From: Pseudorhodoferax sp. Leaf265 | Lineage (GTDB): Bacteria; Pseudomonadota; Gammaproteobacteria; Burkholderiales; Burkholderiaceae_C | Direction: 5' to 3' | DNA: 64,000 nucleotides | Assembly: GCF_001422365.1 (NCBI RefSeq) | Contig: NZ_LMMT01000036.1 | Location: forward strand, 357,848-421,847 | Shown: positions 1 through 7,926 of the stretch, piece by piece | How positions within the stretch are numbered: the first letter of the stretch is position 1 | Layout: every line of letters starts with the position of its first letter | Made by a program: the position numbers and the translations under genes | Notes under the pieces: model-generated | Databases searched by the model: none | What the model was told of the DNA's origin: nothing | The model's input: only the letters and a program-made list of their open reading frames with translations

Positions 1-265
1 TGGTCAGCACGGCGGCATCGGCCGCCATCAGCGTGAAGCCGGCGTAGCCGCAGGCCGAATCCAGCGCCGTGGCAAGCATGCCGGCATGCAGGAAACCGTG
101 CTGCTGCGTGAGCCCGGGCGCCCAGTCCAGTTCGATCGCCACCAGGCCCGGATCGACCTGCGCCAGCCGCGCGCCCAGCGTCTGCATCGCGCCCTGGCGG
201 GCGAAGCTGTCGCGCACGCGCGCGGACCAGTCGGCCACCTGGGGTTCGAAGACGGGGGTGCTCAT
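1..265 (-). CDS. PaaI-family hotdog thioesterase (3' part missing)
   Basis: Reading leftwards from an ATG at 265, the 88 visible codons contain the hotdog-fold signature HGFLHAGMLATALDSACGYA, typical of PaaI-like acyl-CoA thioesterases that hydrolyse CoA esters during aromatic or branched-chain acid catabolism. The C-terminal part lies beyond the left edge, so the full length is unknown. A perfect 24-bp palindrome (289-312) lies 23 bp upstream of the start and is nearly identical to one in front of the MerR gene. This suggests the thioesterase, and any genes after it, belong to that regulator's regulon. The substrate cannot be told from the sequence. Confidence 0.8.
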   Translation of the reverse strand, partial: MSTPVFEPQVADWSARVRDSFARQGAMQTLGARLAQVDPGLVAIELDWAPGLTQQHGFLHAGMLATALDSACGYAGFTLMAADAAVLT

Positions 266-288
266 CGCTGCGCTCCAGACAGGTTTGA

Positions 289-312
289 ATTGACGTTTAC
301 GTAAACGTCAAT
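289..312. promoter_or_regulatory. Palindromic operator, probable LiuR-like site 1
   Basis: This is a perfect 24-bp palindrome whose half is ATTGACGTTTAC. It lies between the ends of the convergently spaced MerR gene and the start of the thioesterase gene. Its core differs at one base of 20 from the site at 825-844. MerR-type operators are long dyads of this kind. As I recall, reported LiuR motifs are built on a similar ACGTTTACGTAAACGT core, but this was not checked. Confidence 0.75.
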
Positions 313-322
313 CATAGCCAGC

Positions 323-799
323 TCAACTGGAACGCGCCAGCAGCGCGCGCGCCTCGCGTTCGTGTGCCTTCACTTCATCAAGGTTGGCGTGCAGCTCGGT
401 CAGCTGTGCTTCCAACGCCTGGCGGTGCGCGGCCAGCACGTCCAGGAACTTGCGCAACTGGGGACCTGTGTCGCGCGGGCTGTCGTACATGTCCAGGATC
501 TCGCGCGCCTCGTTCAGCGACAGGCCCAGGCGCTTGGCCCGCAGCGTGAGCTTGAGCCGCGTGCGGTCGCGCGCGGCGTAGACGCGCACGCGGCCGCCCG
601 GGCCACTGCGCTGCGGCTGCAGCAGGCCCATGTCCTCGTAGAAGCGGATGGCGCGGGTGGTCAGGTCGAACTCGCGGGCCAGGTCGCCGATGCTGTAGGT
701 GCCGGCATCGGCGGCGGTCTCTTCGGACGGCGGGGGGCAGGAGGCATCGGCGGTCATCGGCTGGTCATACGGAGGTGACAGGTGAAAGAGCGGGCGCAT
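323..799 (-). CDS. MerR-family regulator, LiuR-like
   Basis: 158-aa DNA-binding regulator. The N-terminal winged helix-turn-helix begins at YSIGDLAREFDLTTRAIRFY (about residues 35-54), followed by RLKLTLRAKRLGLSLNEAREIL and a C-terminal coiled coil that dimerises MerR proteins. There are no cysteines in the positions of metal sensors. The HTH wording is that of LiuR/AtuR-type regulators, which control leucine/isovalerate and related acyl-CoA degradation in proteobacteria. An internal ATG at 757 is an alternative start giving 144 aa; neither start has a convincing ribosome binding site. Palindromes on both sides (289-312 and 825-844) point to autoregulation and control of both neighbours. Confidence 0.85.
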   Translation of the reverse strand: MRPLFHLSPPYDQPMTADASCPPPSEETAADAGTYSIGDLAREFDLTTRAIRFYEDMGLLQPQRSGPGGRVRVYAARDRTRLKLTLRAKRLGLSLNEAREILDMYDSPRDTGPQLRKFLDVLAAHRQALEAQLTELHANLDEVKAHEREARALLARSS

Positions 800-824
800 T
801 CCTAGAATGACGCCGGATTACAGA

Positions 825-844
825 TGACGTTTACGTCAACGTCA
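825..844. promoter_or_regulatory. Palindromic operator, probable LiuR-like site 2
   Basis: This 20-bp dyad, TGACGTTTAC followed by GTCAACGTCA, matches the core of the palindrome at 289-312 at 19 of 20 positions. It lies between the divergent MerR gene (start 799) and the MBL-fold gene (start 865), 20 bp from the latter, and so is placed to control both. Confidence 0.75.
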
Positions 845-864
845 ACCCAACCGGCAGACACCCC

Positions 865-1923
865 ATGAACGCACTCGAACGCCAGCTGCACTACCCCTTT
901 GGTGATCAGATGCCGGAGCCGGGCAAGACCATGGAGGTGGTGCCCGGCATGCGCTGGATCCGCATGGCGTTGCCGTTCGCACTGGACCACATCAACCTCT
1001 GGCTGCTGCGCGACGAAATCGACGGCCGCGCCGGCTGGACCGTAGTGGACTGCTGCATCGCGCGCGGCGAGGCCAAGGCGCAGTGGGAGGAGGTGTTCGC
1101 CACCCAGTTGCAGGGCCTGCCGATCCTGCGCGTGATCGTCACCCACATGCATCCTGACCACATCGGCCTGGCGCATTGGCTGTGCACGCGCTGGAACGCG
1201 CCGCTGTGGATCAGTGCCACCGACTACCACGTGGCCCGTCTCAATACCCAAGGCACCAGCGGCAACGGCGGCGAAGCGGCCGCTGACTTCTTCCGCAGCC
1301 ATGGGCTGACGGACCCGGTAGCGCTGGAGCAGGTGCGCGGCCGCACGAACTACTACGCCGACATGGTGCCGGACGTACCGCGCCAGTACACCCGCCTGCT
1401 GGACGGCATGCACCTGCGCATCGGCGGGCGCGACTGGCGCTGCATCAGCGGCTACGGGCACGCGCCCGAACACATCGCGCTGTACTGCGAAGAGGCCGCC
1501 GTGCTGGTGGGCGGCGACATGATGCTGCCGCGCATCTCGACCAACGTCAGCGTCTACGACAACGAGCCCGAAGCCAATGCGCTGCAGCTGTTCCTCGACT
1601 CCATCGACAAGTTCCGGCCGCTGCCCCCCGAGACCCTGACGCTGCCAGCCCACGGCAAGCCGTTCCGGGGGCTGCACACCCGCGTCGACCAGTTGCACGA
1701 TCACCACCGCCAGCACCTGGAGCGCGTCATGGAGGCCTGCCGCACGCTGGGCCCGCGCACCGGCGCCGACCTGCTGCCCGTGCTGTTCACGCGCAAGCTG
1801 GACCTGCACCAGACCACCTTCGCCATGGGCGAGGCCGTGGCCCACCTGCACAAGCTCTGGTTCGACGGCCAGTTGCAACGCCGACGTGGCGAAGACGGGG
1901 TCTACCGCTTCGCCCTGGCTTAA
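865..1923 (+). CDS. MBL-fold metallo-hydrolase
   Basis: 352-aa metallo-beta-lactamase-fold hydrolase. The zinc-binding motif HMHPDH is at residues 94-99. Later ligands are H199 in GYGHAPEH, D218 in VGGDMM, and the His of LPAHGKPF near residue 267, so a dinuclear metal site should be intact. No signal peptide is seen. Proteins of this length and motif order are commonly found beside LiuR-type regulators in Burkholderiales and are usually annotated only as MBL-fold hydrolases; a thioester or lactone substrate is possible but unproven. The shared operator at 825-844 suggests induction together with acyl-CoA catabolism. Confidence 0.85.
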   Translation: MNALERQLHYPFGDQMPEPGKTMEVVPGMRWIRMALPFALDHINLWLLRDEIDGRAGWTVVDCCIARGEAKAQWEEVFATQLQGLPILRVIVTHMHPDHIGLAHWLCTRWNAPLWISATDYHVARLNTQGTSGNGGEAAADFFRSHGLTDPVALEQVRGRTNYYADMVPDVPRQYTRLLDGMHLRIGGRDWRCISGYGHAPEHIALYCEEAAVLVGGDMMLPRISTNVSVYDNEPEANALQLFLDSIDKFRPLPPETLTLPAHGKPFRGLHTRVDQLHDHHRQHLERVMEACRTLGPRTGADLLPVLFTRKLDLHQTTFAMGEAVAHLHKLWFDGQLQRRRGEDGVYRFALA

Positions 1924-1986
1924 GCCAGGCTGAAGGCGCGGAACCGAACAGCGTCCGCCGGCATCCAACCTCGGTCGGGAAGGGGG

Positions 1987-1995
1987 TTATCCACA
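1987..1995 (+). promoter_or_regulatory. DnaA-box match upstream of rpoH
   Basis: The nonamer TTATCCACA, a perfect match to the strict DnaA-box consensus, lies 82 bp before the rpoH start codon. In E. coli DnaA is known to bind the rpoH promoter region. Here only the motif and its position are seen; a single nonamer can occur by chance. Confidence 0.4.
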
Positions 1996-2022
1996 CCCCC
2001 GTCAAGGGCGCAGACAGCGCTC

Positions 2023-2049
2023 TTAGCACTCACCACCGGAGAGTGCTAG
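2023..2049 (+). promoter_or_regulatory. CIRCE element (HrcA operator) before rpoH
   Basis: The dyad is TTAGCACTC, nine bases, then GAGTGCTAG. This is the CIRCE operator of the HrcA heat-shock repressor with one terminal mismatch and the exact 9-bp spacer. It ends 28 bp before the rpoH start codon. A possible -10 hexamer, TAGTAT (2047-2052), overlaps its right arm, so HrcA binding would block transcription. Confidence 0.9.
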
Positions 2050-2077
2050 TATTTCCCCTGAAGGAAAGGAATCTGGT

Positions 2078-3013
2078 ATGAGTTTTCAAACTGGAACCAC
2101 GTCCGTTGCGCTTGCCACGGCGAACCCATGGTCGCTGGTCCCGCCGCTGGGCAACCTGGACGCGTACATCTCCGCGGTCAACCGCATGCCGATGCTCAGC
2201 CTCGAGCAGGAGCAGGAGTACGCGCGCAAGCTCAAGAACGAGAACGATCTGGAAGCCGCAGGAAAGCTGGTGCTGTCGCACCTGCGCCTGGTGGTGTCCG
2301 TGGCCCGCCAATACCTGGGCTATGGCCTGCCGCACGGCGACCTGATCCAGGAAGGCAATGTGGGCCTCATGAAGGCCGTCAAGCGCTTCGACCCGGACCA
2401 GGGTGTGCGCCTGGTCAGCTACGCGCTGCACTGGATCAAGGCCGAGATGCACGAGTACATCCTGAAGAACTGGCGCATGGTCAAGGTGGCGACCACCAAG
2501 GCCCAGCGCAAGCTGTTCTTCAACCTGCGCTCGATGAAGCAGGGCTTCAAGGCCGATGCGGCCGAGGGCGAGACCCACCGCGACTCGCTCAGCGAGGGCC
2601 AGATCGAGGCCATGGCCGAGCAGCTCAACGTGAAGCGCGAGGACGTGATCGAGATGGAAGCCCGGCTGTCGGGCGGCGACGTGATGCTCGATCCCGGCCC
2701 ATCCGACGACGGCGAGGACAGTTACGGCCCGATCGCCTATCTGGCCGACGCCAAGCAGGAGCCGACGGCGCTGATCGAGTCGCGCCAGCGCGACCGGCTG
2801 GCCAGCGACGGCATCAGCACGGCCCTGGCCGAGTTGGACCCGCGCAGCCGGCGCATCGTCGAGGAGCGCTGGCTCAAGGTCAACGACGACGGCTCGGGCG
2901 GCATGACGTTGCACGAGCTGGCGGCCGATTACGGCGTGAGCGCCGAGCGCATCCGCCAAATCGAATCGGCGGCCATGAAGAAGATGAAGAAGGCACTGGC
3001 GTACTACGCCTGA
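2078..3013 (+). CDS. rpoH: RNA polymerase sigma-32 factor RpoH
   Basis: 311-aa heat-shock sigma factor, the normal length for RpoH. Region 2 is visible as DLIQEGNVGLMKAVKRFD around residues 88-105. The diagnostic RpoH box QRKLFFNLR is at 143-151, where chaperones and FtsH act. Region 4.2 helix-turn-helix TLHELAADYGVSAERIRQIE lies near the C-terminus. The start is set by an AAGGAAAGGA ribosome binding site. The CIRCE element upstream puts the gene under HrcA, a link described for betaproteobacteria that joins the two heat-shock circuits. It is transcribed alone and ends in a strong terminator. Confidence 0.98.
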   Translation: MSFQTGTTSVALATANPWSLVPPLGNLDAYISAVNRMPMLSLEQEQEYARKLKNENDLEAAGKLVLSHLRLVVSVARQYLGYGLPHGDLIQEGNVGLMKAVKRFDPDQGVRLVSYALHWIKAEMHEYILKNWRMVKVATTKAQRKLFFNLRSMKQGFKADAAEGETHRDSLSEGQIEAMAEQLNVKREDVIEMEARLSGGDVMLDPGPSDDGEDSYGPIAYLADAKQEPTALIESRQRDRLASDGISTALAELDPRSRRIVEERWLKVNDDGSGGMTLHELAADYGVSAERIRQIESAAMKKMKKALAYYA

Positions 3014-3030
3014 CCACCGCCTTTCTCCTG

Positions 3031-3063
3031 CAAAACGCCAGCGCCAACAGCGCTGGCGTTTTG
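3031..3063 (+). terminator. Rho-independent terminator of rpoH
   Basis: A perfect 14-bp stem (CAAAACGCCAGCGC and its complement) closes a 5-base loop at 3045-3049, 17 bp after the rpoH stop. The A-rich start and T-rich end make it potentially bidirectional, so it may also stop the minus-strand transcript of the oxidase-assembly operon. Confidence 0.9.
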
Positions 3064-3094
3064 CTTTCTGGGTGCACGATCCGGGCTCAGGGAT

Positions 3095-4510
3095 TCAAGG
3101 CCGGGCGAGCAGCGTGTCCGGCTGGAGCGCGCCCACGACCACCGGCGGGCCGCTCAGGCGCTGGACCTGCAAGGGATGCACATACTGCGCCGAAGGCACG
3201 CCCGCCTCGGCCTGCACGCCCTGGTATGCCAAAGCCATGCCGCGGTCGTTGACCCGGTAGTCGTAGCGTGCAGGCTGCACGAAGACGCTCCAGTCGGTGT
3301 GGCGGGTGTTGACATCGGTGTGTTCCACCGGAAACTGCAAGCCGCCGCGACCCACCAGCAGGTTGTTGGCCAGCAGCATCCGTTCGGTTCCGGGCGCCGC
3401 GCGCACGAAGGTACCGCCATGCGGGTGGTCGTTGACCAGGGTGTTGCTGGCGAGCTCCAGCGTATTGCGCTGGTGGGCCAGTCCCTCGGCGCCGAAGCTC
3501 ACCATGACGGAGTTCTCCGTCCTGCGCCCCTGTTGCACCACGTTGCCCACCAGGCGGACCACCCCGCCATTGGGAAAGTCCATTTCATAGCTGGCCCGGC
3601 CGCCTTCCTCGTCGGTCAGGCGGTTGTAGAACACCTCGTTCACCGCCGCCCGGCTCTTGAGCAGGTGCCCCGTGTCGGCGTGGTGCAGGTAACTGCCCGT
3701 GATGCTGAAGCGGCCGATATGGCCAACGTAGATGTTGTGGCTCTGGCCGTCGCCGTCGCCGTTGTAGCCGAACTCGCTGGACACGACTTCCAGCTGGCTG
3801 TCGGGCTGGTTGCCGATGGTCAGGATGCCGTTCTGGTTGCCCCAGAACAGGCAGTGCGCAACCCGCAGATGCCCGCCTTCGAAACGGATGCCGGCGCCGT
3901 TCTTGTCCGCGACTTTCGCGCCGACGAAGTCGAAGCCCGAAATGTCGAAGTCGCCGTTGCGGATGACCCAGATGGCTTTGCCCTGCGCGCTGCGGCCGTC
4001 GGCGATCAGCCGGACGCGGCCACCGACGGCGCGGATCGTCAGTTGCTTCTGGCCCCAGACTGCCACGTCGCCCCGGTAGGTGCCTGCCTGAACTTCCACG
4101 GTATCCCCACTGCGCGCCAGCTTTGCCGCGGCGGCGATCGAGAGCAGCGCCTCTTGCGGCCCGACCCGCCAGACCGTGCCCTGCGGCAGCGGCTGCTCCG
4201 TGAGCGGCGGAGCCGCCCGCTCCGGTACCGGTGGAACGACAAACACGGTGCGCCGCCGCTCGGCGATGGATGGTGCATCGAACCAGCCGCGCAACAGCCC
4301 CATGGCCGGCAGCGCCACGGTCTCGAGCTTGGGATGCCCCTGCAACCGACGCTCCGCGTAGTCCATCAACTCGCCCGGCGTGCGGCCGACGCGCTGATAC
4401 GCCCACCAGGCAATGGCCAGCCCGATGAGGCCGCCGCACAGGATCAGCGCGGCCAGCCAATGCAGCCAACGCCCTTTCGACTTGCCTTTGCGGCTGGACG
4501 GTGCGCGCAT
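3095..4510 (-). CDS. Membrane-anchored right-handed beta-helix protein
   Basis: 471-aa protein not assigned to a named family. A basic N-terminus (RKGKSKGR) is followed by one membrane segment at about residues 16-38, so the rest is probably periplasmic. From about residue 140 it has repeating short strands typical of a parallel beta-helix: AKLARSGDTVEVQAGTYRGD, then runs such as FDISGFDFVGAKV and LRVAHCLFWGNQNG. These folds bind or cleave polysaccharides, but no pectate-lyase catalytic motif was recognised. It lies 11 bp after sco1 and is probably co-transcribed with the oxidase-assembly genes. A role in oxidase assembly is conceivable only from position. Confidence 0.75.
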   Translation of the reverse strand: MRAPSSRKGKSKGRWLHWLAALILCGGLIGLAIAWWAYQRVGRTPGELMDYAERRLQGHPKLETVALPAMGLLRGWFDAPSIAERRRTVFVVPPVPERAAPPLTEQPLPQGTVWRVGPQEALLSIAAAAKLARSGDTVEVQAGTYRGDVAVWGQKQLTIRAVGGRVRLIADGRSAQGKAIWVIRNGDFDISGFDFVGAKVADKNGAGIRFEGGHLRVAHCLFWGNQNGILTIGNQPDSQLEVVSSEFGYNGDGDGQSHNIYVGHIGRFSITGSYLHHADTGHLLKSRAAVNEVFYNRLTDEEGGRASYEMDFPNGGVVRLVGNVVQQGRRTENSVMVSFGAEGLAHQRNTLELASNTLVNDHPHGGTFVRAAPGTERMLLANNLLVGRGGLQFPVEHTDVNTRHTDWSVFVQPARYDYRVNDRGMALAYQGVQAEAGVPSAQYVHPLQVQRLSGPPVVVGALQPDTLLARP

Positions 4511-4521
4511 GGGCAACCCGC

Positions 4522-5112
4522 TCAACCGGCCTGCTTGAGCAGCTGCCGCACATCGGCCAGCAGCGCATCGGCCCCGGAGCCGTAGCGCACGTACAGGCGC
4601 AGCCGCCCCTGCGGGTCGTAGACATAGCTGCCGGCCGAATGGTCCATGGTGTAGCTGGTGGGCGTCTTGCCCTCGACCTTCTTGTAGTAGACCTTGAAGT
4701 CCTTGGCCAGCGCGGCCAGGCCCTCGGGCGAGGTGCGCAAGGCCAGGAAGCTCGGGTCGAAGTTCGCCATGTAGGCCTTCAGCACCTCGGGTGTGTCGCG
4801 CTCCGGGTCCACCGTCACGAACAGGCCTTGCAGCTTGTCGCCGTCCGCGCCCAGCGACTGCTTGACCTGGGCCAGCTCGGCCATGGAGGTCGGGCAGACG
4901 TCCGGGCACTGCGCGAAGCCGAAGAACACCACCACCACCTTGCCGCGGAAGTCCTGCAGGCTGCGTTCCTGGCCGTTGTGGTCGGTCAGGCGGAAGTCCT
5001 TGGCATAGTCCGCCCCGGTGATGTCCACCGCCGTGAAGCTGGGCTTGGTGTCGGTGCAGGCGGCCAGGCAGCCGGCGGCGGCCAGCGCGATCAAGGTGCG
5101 TCGGTGGAGCAT
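4522..5112 (-). CDS. sco1: SCO1/SenC copper chaperone for cytochrome oxidase
   Basis: 196-aa thioredoxin-fold copper protein that delivers copper to the CuA site of cytochrome c oxidase subunit II. The N-terminus is a lipoprotein signal with lipobox LAAC (C19), so it is likely anchored to the periplasmic face. The copper ligands are present: C69 and C73 in CPDVC and H158 in YTMDHSAG. The start is the ATG at 5112, two bases before the end of ctaB (5115). It is the fifth gene of the SURF1-to-beta-helix operon. Confidence 0.95.
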   Translation of the reverse strand: MLHRRTLIALAAAGCLAACTDTKPSFTAVDITGADYAKDFRLTDHNGQERSLQDFRGKVVVVFFGFAQCPDVCPTSMAELAQVKQSLGADGDKLQGLFVTVDPERDTPEVLKAYMANFDPSFLALRTSPEGLAALAKDFKVYYKKVEGKTPTSYTMDHSAGSYVYDPQGRLRLYVRYGSGADALLADVRQLLKQAG

Positions 5113-5114
5113 GT

Positions 5115-6029
5115 TCACAGCAGGTAGTGGTCCAGCAGCAGCGCCGCGAACAAGGCGGCCAGGTGAACCAGCGAGAAGCGGAAGATCTTGCGCGCCAGCG
5201 CATCGGAGTAGTTGCGCCACAGCCGGAAGCCGTAGGCGCAAAAGCCGATGCTGAGCACCACGGCCACCGCCAGGTAGAGCCACGAGCTCATGCCGTAGAC
5301 GAAGGGCAGCAGGCAGGCAGCGAACAGGATCAGCGTGTAGAGCCAGACCTGCAACCGCGTGAATTCGTTGCCGTGCGTCACGGGCAGCATGGGCAGGCCG
5401 GACTTGCGGTAGTCCTCCACCCGGTACAGCGCCAGCGCCCAGAAGTGCGGTGGTGTCCACAGGAAGATGATCAGGAACAGGATCATGGCCTCCGGGCCCA
5501 CATCGCCCGTCATCGCAGCCCACCCCAGCACCGGCGGCATGGCGCCCGAGGCTCCTCCGATCACGATGTTCTGCGGTGTCAGCGGCTTGAGGATGACGGT
5601 GTAGACGACGGCGTAGCCGACGAAGGTCGCCAGGGTCAGCCACATGGTCAGCACGTTGACGCTGAAGTACAGCAGCACCGAGCCGCCGGTGCACAGCAGC
5701 GCGGAGAACAGCAGCGTCTGGCCATCGCCGAGTTCGTTCTTGGCCGTCGGGCGCCAGGCCGTGCGCTTCATGCGCGCGTCGATGCCCTTCTCGACCAGGC
5801 AGTTGAAGGCCGCGGCCGCGCCGGCCACGAGCCAGATGCCCAGGCAGGCCACGACCATCTGGCGCAGCTGCATCCAGGACGGCAGGCCGGGCACGGCCAG
5901 CACCATGCCGATCAGTGCGCAGAACACGATGAGCTGCACCACGCGCGGCTTGGTCAGGACATAGAACTGCTGGAAGCGCGACATGCTGGGGCGTGCGACG
6001 GCGGTGGGGTGCGGATCGATGGCGCTCAT
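5115..6029 (-). CDS. ctaB: Protoheme IX farnesyltransferase (haem O synthase)
   Basis: 304-aa integral membrane UbiA-family prenyltransferase that adds a farnesyl group to haem B to make haem O, the first step to haem A. After a short hydrophilic N-terminus come the family signatures [16 protein letters not shown] (substrate and Mg binding; the usual first Asp is Glu here) and [26 protein letters not shown]. The start codon overlaps the ctaA stop as ATGA (6026-6029), which indicates translational coupling to the next enzyme of haem A synthesis. Confidence 0.97.
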   Translation of the reverse strand: MSAIDPHPTAVARPSMSRFQQFYVLTKPRVVQLIVFCALIGMVLAVPGLPSWMQLRQMVVACLGIWLVAGAAAAFNCLVEKGIDARMKRTAWRPTAKNELGDGQTLLFSALLCTGGSVLLYFSVNVLTMWLTLATFVGYAVVYTVILKPLTPQNIVIGGASGAMPPVLGWAAMTGDVGPEAMILFLIIFLWTPPHFWALALYRVEDYRKSGLPMLPVTHGNEFTRLQVWLYTLILFAACLLPFVYGMSSWLYLAVAVVLSIGFCAYGFRLWRNYSDALARKIFRFSLVHLAALFAALLLDHYLL

Positions 6030-7195
6030 CGAGCCGCCTCCAAGGTCCGCTGCAGCGGAGCCGGCACGGCCGTGCGCACGGACTCGGTGGCGCAGAGCAG
6101 CCAGGTCAGTACCACGACCAGCCCGGCGGCCCCGCCCGTGTGCGAGACGGCGGCCACCAGCGGCCAGTCCAGCACGACGTTCGACAGGCCGGTGCCGAAC
6201 TGCCAGGCGGCCAGTGCCGCGAGCCAGCGCACCGGCCGCTGCAGCCCGGGCACACGCCACAGGCGCCAGGCCAGGCCGGCCAGCGCCGCGAGCACGGCAT
6301 AGGCTGCGAGGCGGTGCACGTAGTGGATGGCGGTGAGCGCCGGGAAGGCGATGTGGCTGCCGTCGGCCAGCCGGCCCAGCGGCCGCCAGACCTGGAAGGC
6401 CTGCGCGAAGTCCATCGCGGGCCACCAGTTGCCCTGGCAGGTCGGGAAATCGCTGCAGGCCAGCACCGCGTAGTTGGTGCTGACCCAGCCACCGAGCGCA
6501 ATCTGCAGCAGCACCAGCGCCGCCGTGCCCCACAGCAGGCCGCGCAAGCCGGGCGGCAGCACCACGGGCTGCAGCGCACCCGTGCGGCGCGCGTCGCGCA
6601 CAACCTGGGCGCACAGCAGGGCCAGCAATGCGAGCCCGCCCAACAGGTGCAGCACGACGATGGCCGGGAACAGCTTGAGCGTGACGGTCCAGGCGCCGAA
6701 GGCGCCCTGAAGGCAGACCCAGAACAGCGTCAATGTCGGCCACCCCGGGTGGATGGCGTGCGGATCGCGCGGGCGCTGGCGCCAGGCCGCCCAGCTCACG
6801 GCGGCCAGGGCCAGGATCAGCACGCCCACCGCGGTCGCGAGATAGCGGTGCACCATCTCGATCCAGGCCTTGGTGTGGGTGACCGGGCCCGTGGGCATGG
6901 CCGTCTGGGCCGCGGAAATCTCCGCGTGCGCGCCGATCGGGCTGGCCTTGCCGTAACAGCCGGGCCAATCCGGACACCCCAGGCCGGAATCGGTCAGCCG
7001 CGTGAAGGCGCCGAACAGCACCAGGTCGAATGTCAGGAACAAGGTCAGCAGGGTCAGCGCGCGCCGCCGCCTGGCGGGCGAAGCCCCCCTGTTGCGCAAG
7101 GCCACCCAGGCCAGCGGGCCGAGCGCGAGCACGACGCCCATCAGCATCATGCGGGCGATCGGACTCCAGTCGTAAGAAGCGACATCCATCGTCAT
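6026..7195 (-). CDS. ctaA: Haem A synthase (COX15/CtaA)
   Basis: 389-aa polytopic membrane protein that oxidises the methyl group of haem O to the formyl of haem A. It contains [22 protein letters not shown] with the conserved cysteine pair of the first loop, the histidine in MVHRYLA, and a second-half HVHR-type motif [11 protein letters not shown]. The start chosen is ATG 7195 ([10 protein letters not shown]); a second ATG two codons later is possible. It overlaps both neighbours by 4 bp. Confidence 0.95.
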   Translation of the reverse strand: MTMDVASYDWSPIARMMLMGVVLALGPLAWVALRNRGASPARRRRALTLLTLFLTFDLVLFGAFTRLTDSGLGCPDWPGCYGKASPIGAHAEISAAQTAMPTGPVTHTKAWIEMVHRYLATAVGVLILALAAVSWAAWRQRPRDPHAIHPGWPTLTLFWVCLQGAFGAWTVTLKLFPAIVVLHLLGGLALLALLCAQVVRDARRTGALQPVVLPPGLRGLLWGTAALVLLQIALGGWVSTNYAVLACSDFPTCQGNWWPAMDFAQAFQVWRPLGRLADGSHIAFPALTAIHYVHRLAAYAVLAALAGLAWRLWRVPGLQRPVRWLAALAAWQFGTGLSNVVLDWPLVAAVSHTGGAAGLVVVLTWLLCATESVRTAVPAPLQRTLEAAR

Positions 7196-7926
7196 CGGCC
7201 CGCGTTGTCCCAGGAGTTCGAGGCGCGCAACAGGCGCTCGATGTCGCGCTTGGCCTTGGCGGCGCTCGCGGCGTCCAGCGCCGGCGGCAGCCGCATCATC
7301 CAGTTGCCCATGGGGTCGACGATGTACAGGTGGGCCGGCAAAGCCTGGCCCGCCGCCGGGGTCAGCCACTGCGCCAGGCCCGCGCGGTCGACACGCAGCA
7401 CGGTGGCGCTCTGCAGCGCCGGGCGCAGCGTCTCGCGCACGGGCGCGCCATCGTCGACGAGCCAGACCCAGTCCACGCGCTCCTTCTCCTTGCCCAGGCT
7501 CTCGCGCAGTTGGCGCTGCAGGTACAGGTTGCGTTCGCAGGCCGCGTCGCAGTCACCGCCGGCCACGCTGACCAGCAGCCACTGGCCCTTGAGGCTGGGC
7601 AGGCGCAGCGTCTGGCCATCCAGGCCCACGGCCGGCAGGTCCGGCAGCGGCCGTTGCGGATCGATGAGTTCGCCGAACACGCTGCGCCCCTCGGGCCGCA
7701 CCACGTAGTAGGTGAAGTACGAGGCGATCACGGGCGCGGCGCAGACCAGGACCACCAGCAGCATCTTCAAGCGCCCGCTGCGCGTGCGCTGCGCCGCCTC
7801 ACCCGCGGCTTCGGCCTCGGCGGGCGACGGCAACGAATGGACCGTCAAGCCCAGCGGCTGGTCGGCTTCAGCCATGGCGCGCGAGGCGCCGAACGGCGGG
7901 ACGTCGGACAAATTGGAACCAGACAT
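7192..7926 (-). CDS. Sco-like membrane-anchored thioredoxin-fold protein of the oxidase cluster
   Basis: 244 aa. A single membrane segment [20 protein letters not shown] lies near residues 55-74, and the remainder is predicted periplasmic. It resembles a reduced Sco/thioredoxin domain: [22 protein letters not shown] contains a CxxxC pair spaced as in Sco1. The His ligand of Sco1 was not recognised. Proteins like this sit between SURF1 and ctaA in many Comamonadaceae clusters and carry no assigned function. The start at 7926 overlaps SURF1 by 59 bp; an ATG at 7875 would reduce this to 8 bp. A copper or thiol role in CuA assembly is an inference. Confidence 0.8.
   Translation of the reverse strand: MSGSNLSDVPPFGASRAMAEADQPLGLTVHSLPSPAEAEAAGEAAQRTRSGRLKMLLVVLVCAAPVIASYFTYYVVRPEGRSVFGELIDPQRPLPDLPAVGLDGQTLRLPSLKGQWLLVSVAGGDCDAACERNLYLQRQLRESLGKEKERVDWVWLVDDGAPVRETLRPALQSATVLRVDRAGLAQWLTPAAGQALPAHLYIVDPMGNWMMRLPPALDAASAAKAKRDIERLLRASNSWDNAGR

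Noticed and set aside
1914..1929. Perfect 16-bp palindrome CCTGGCTTAAGCCAGG across the stop of the MBL gene
   Set aside because: There is no T-run and no loop, so it is not a usual terminator, and the sequence fits the coding end by chance.
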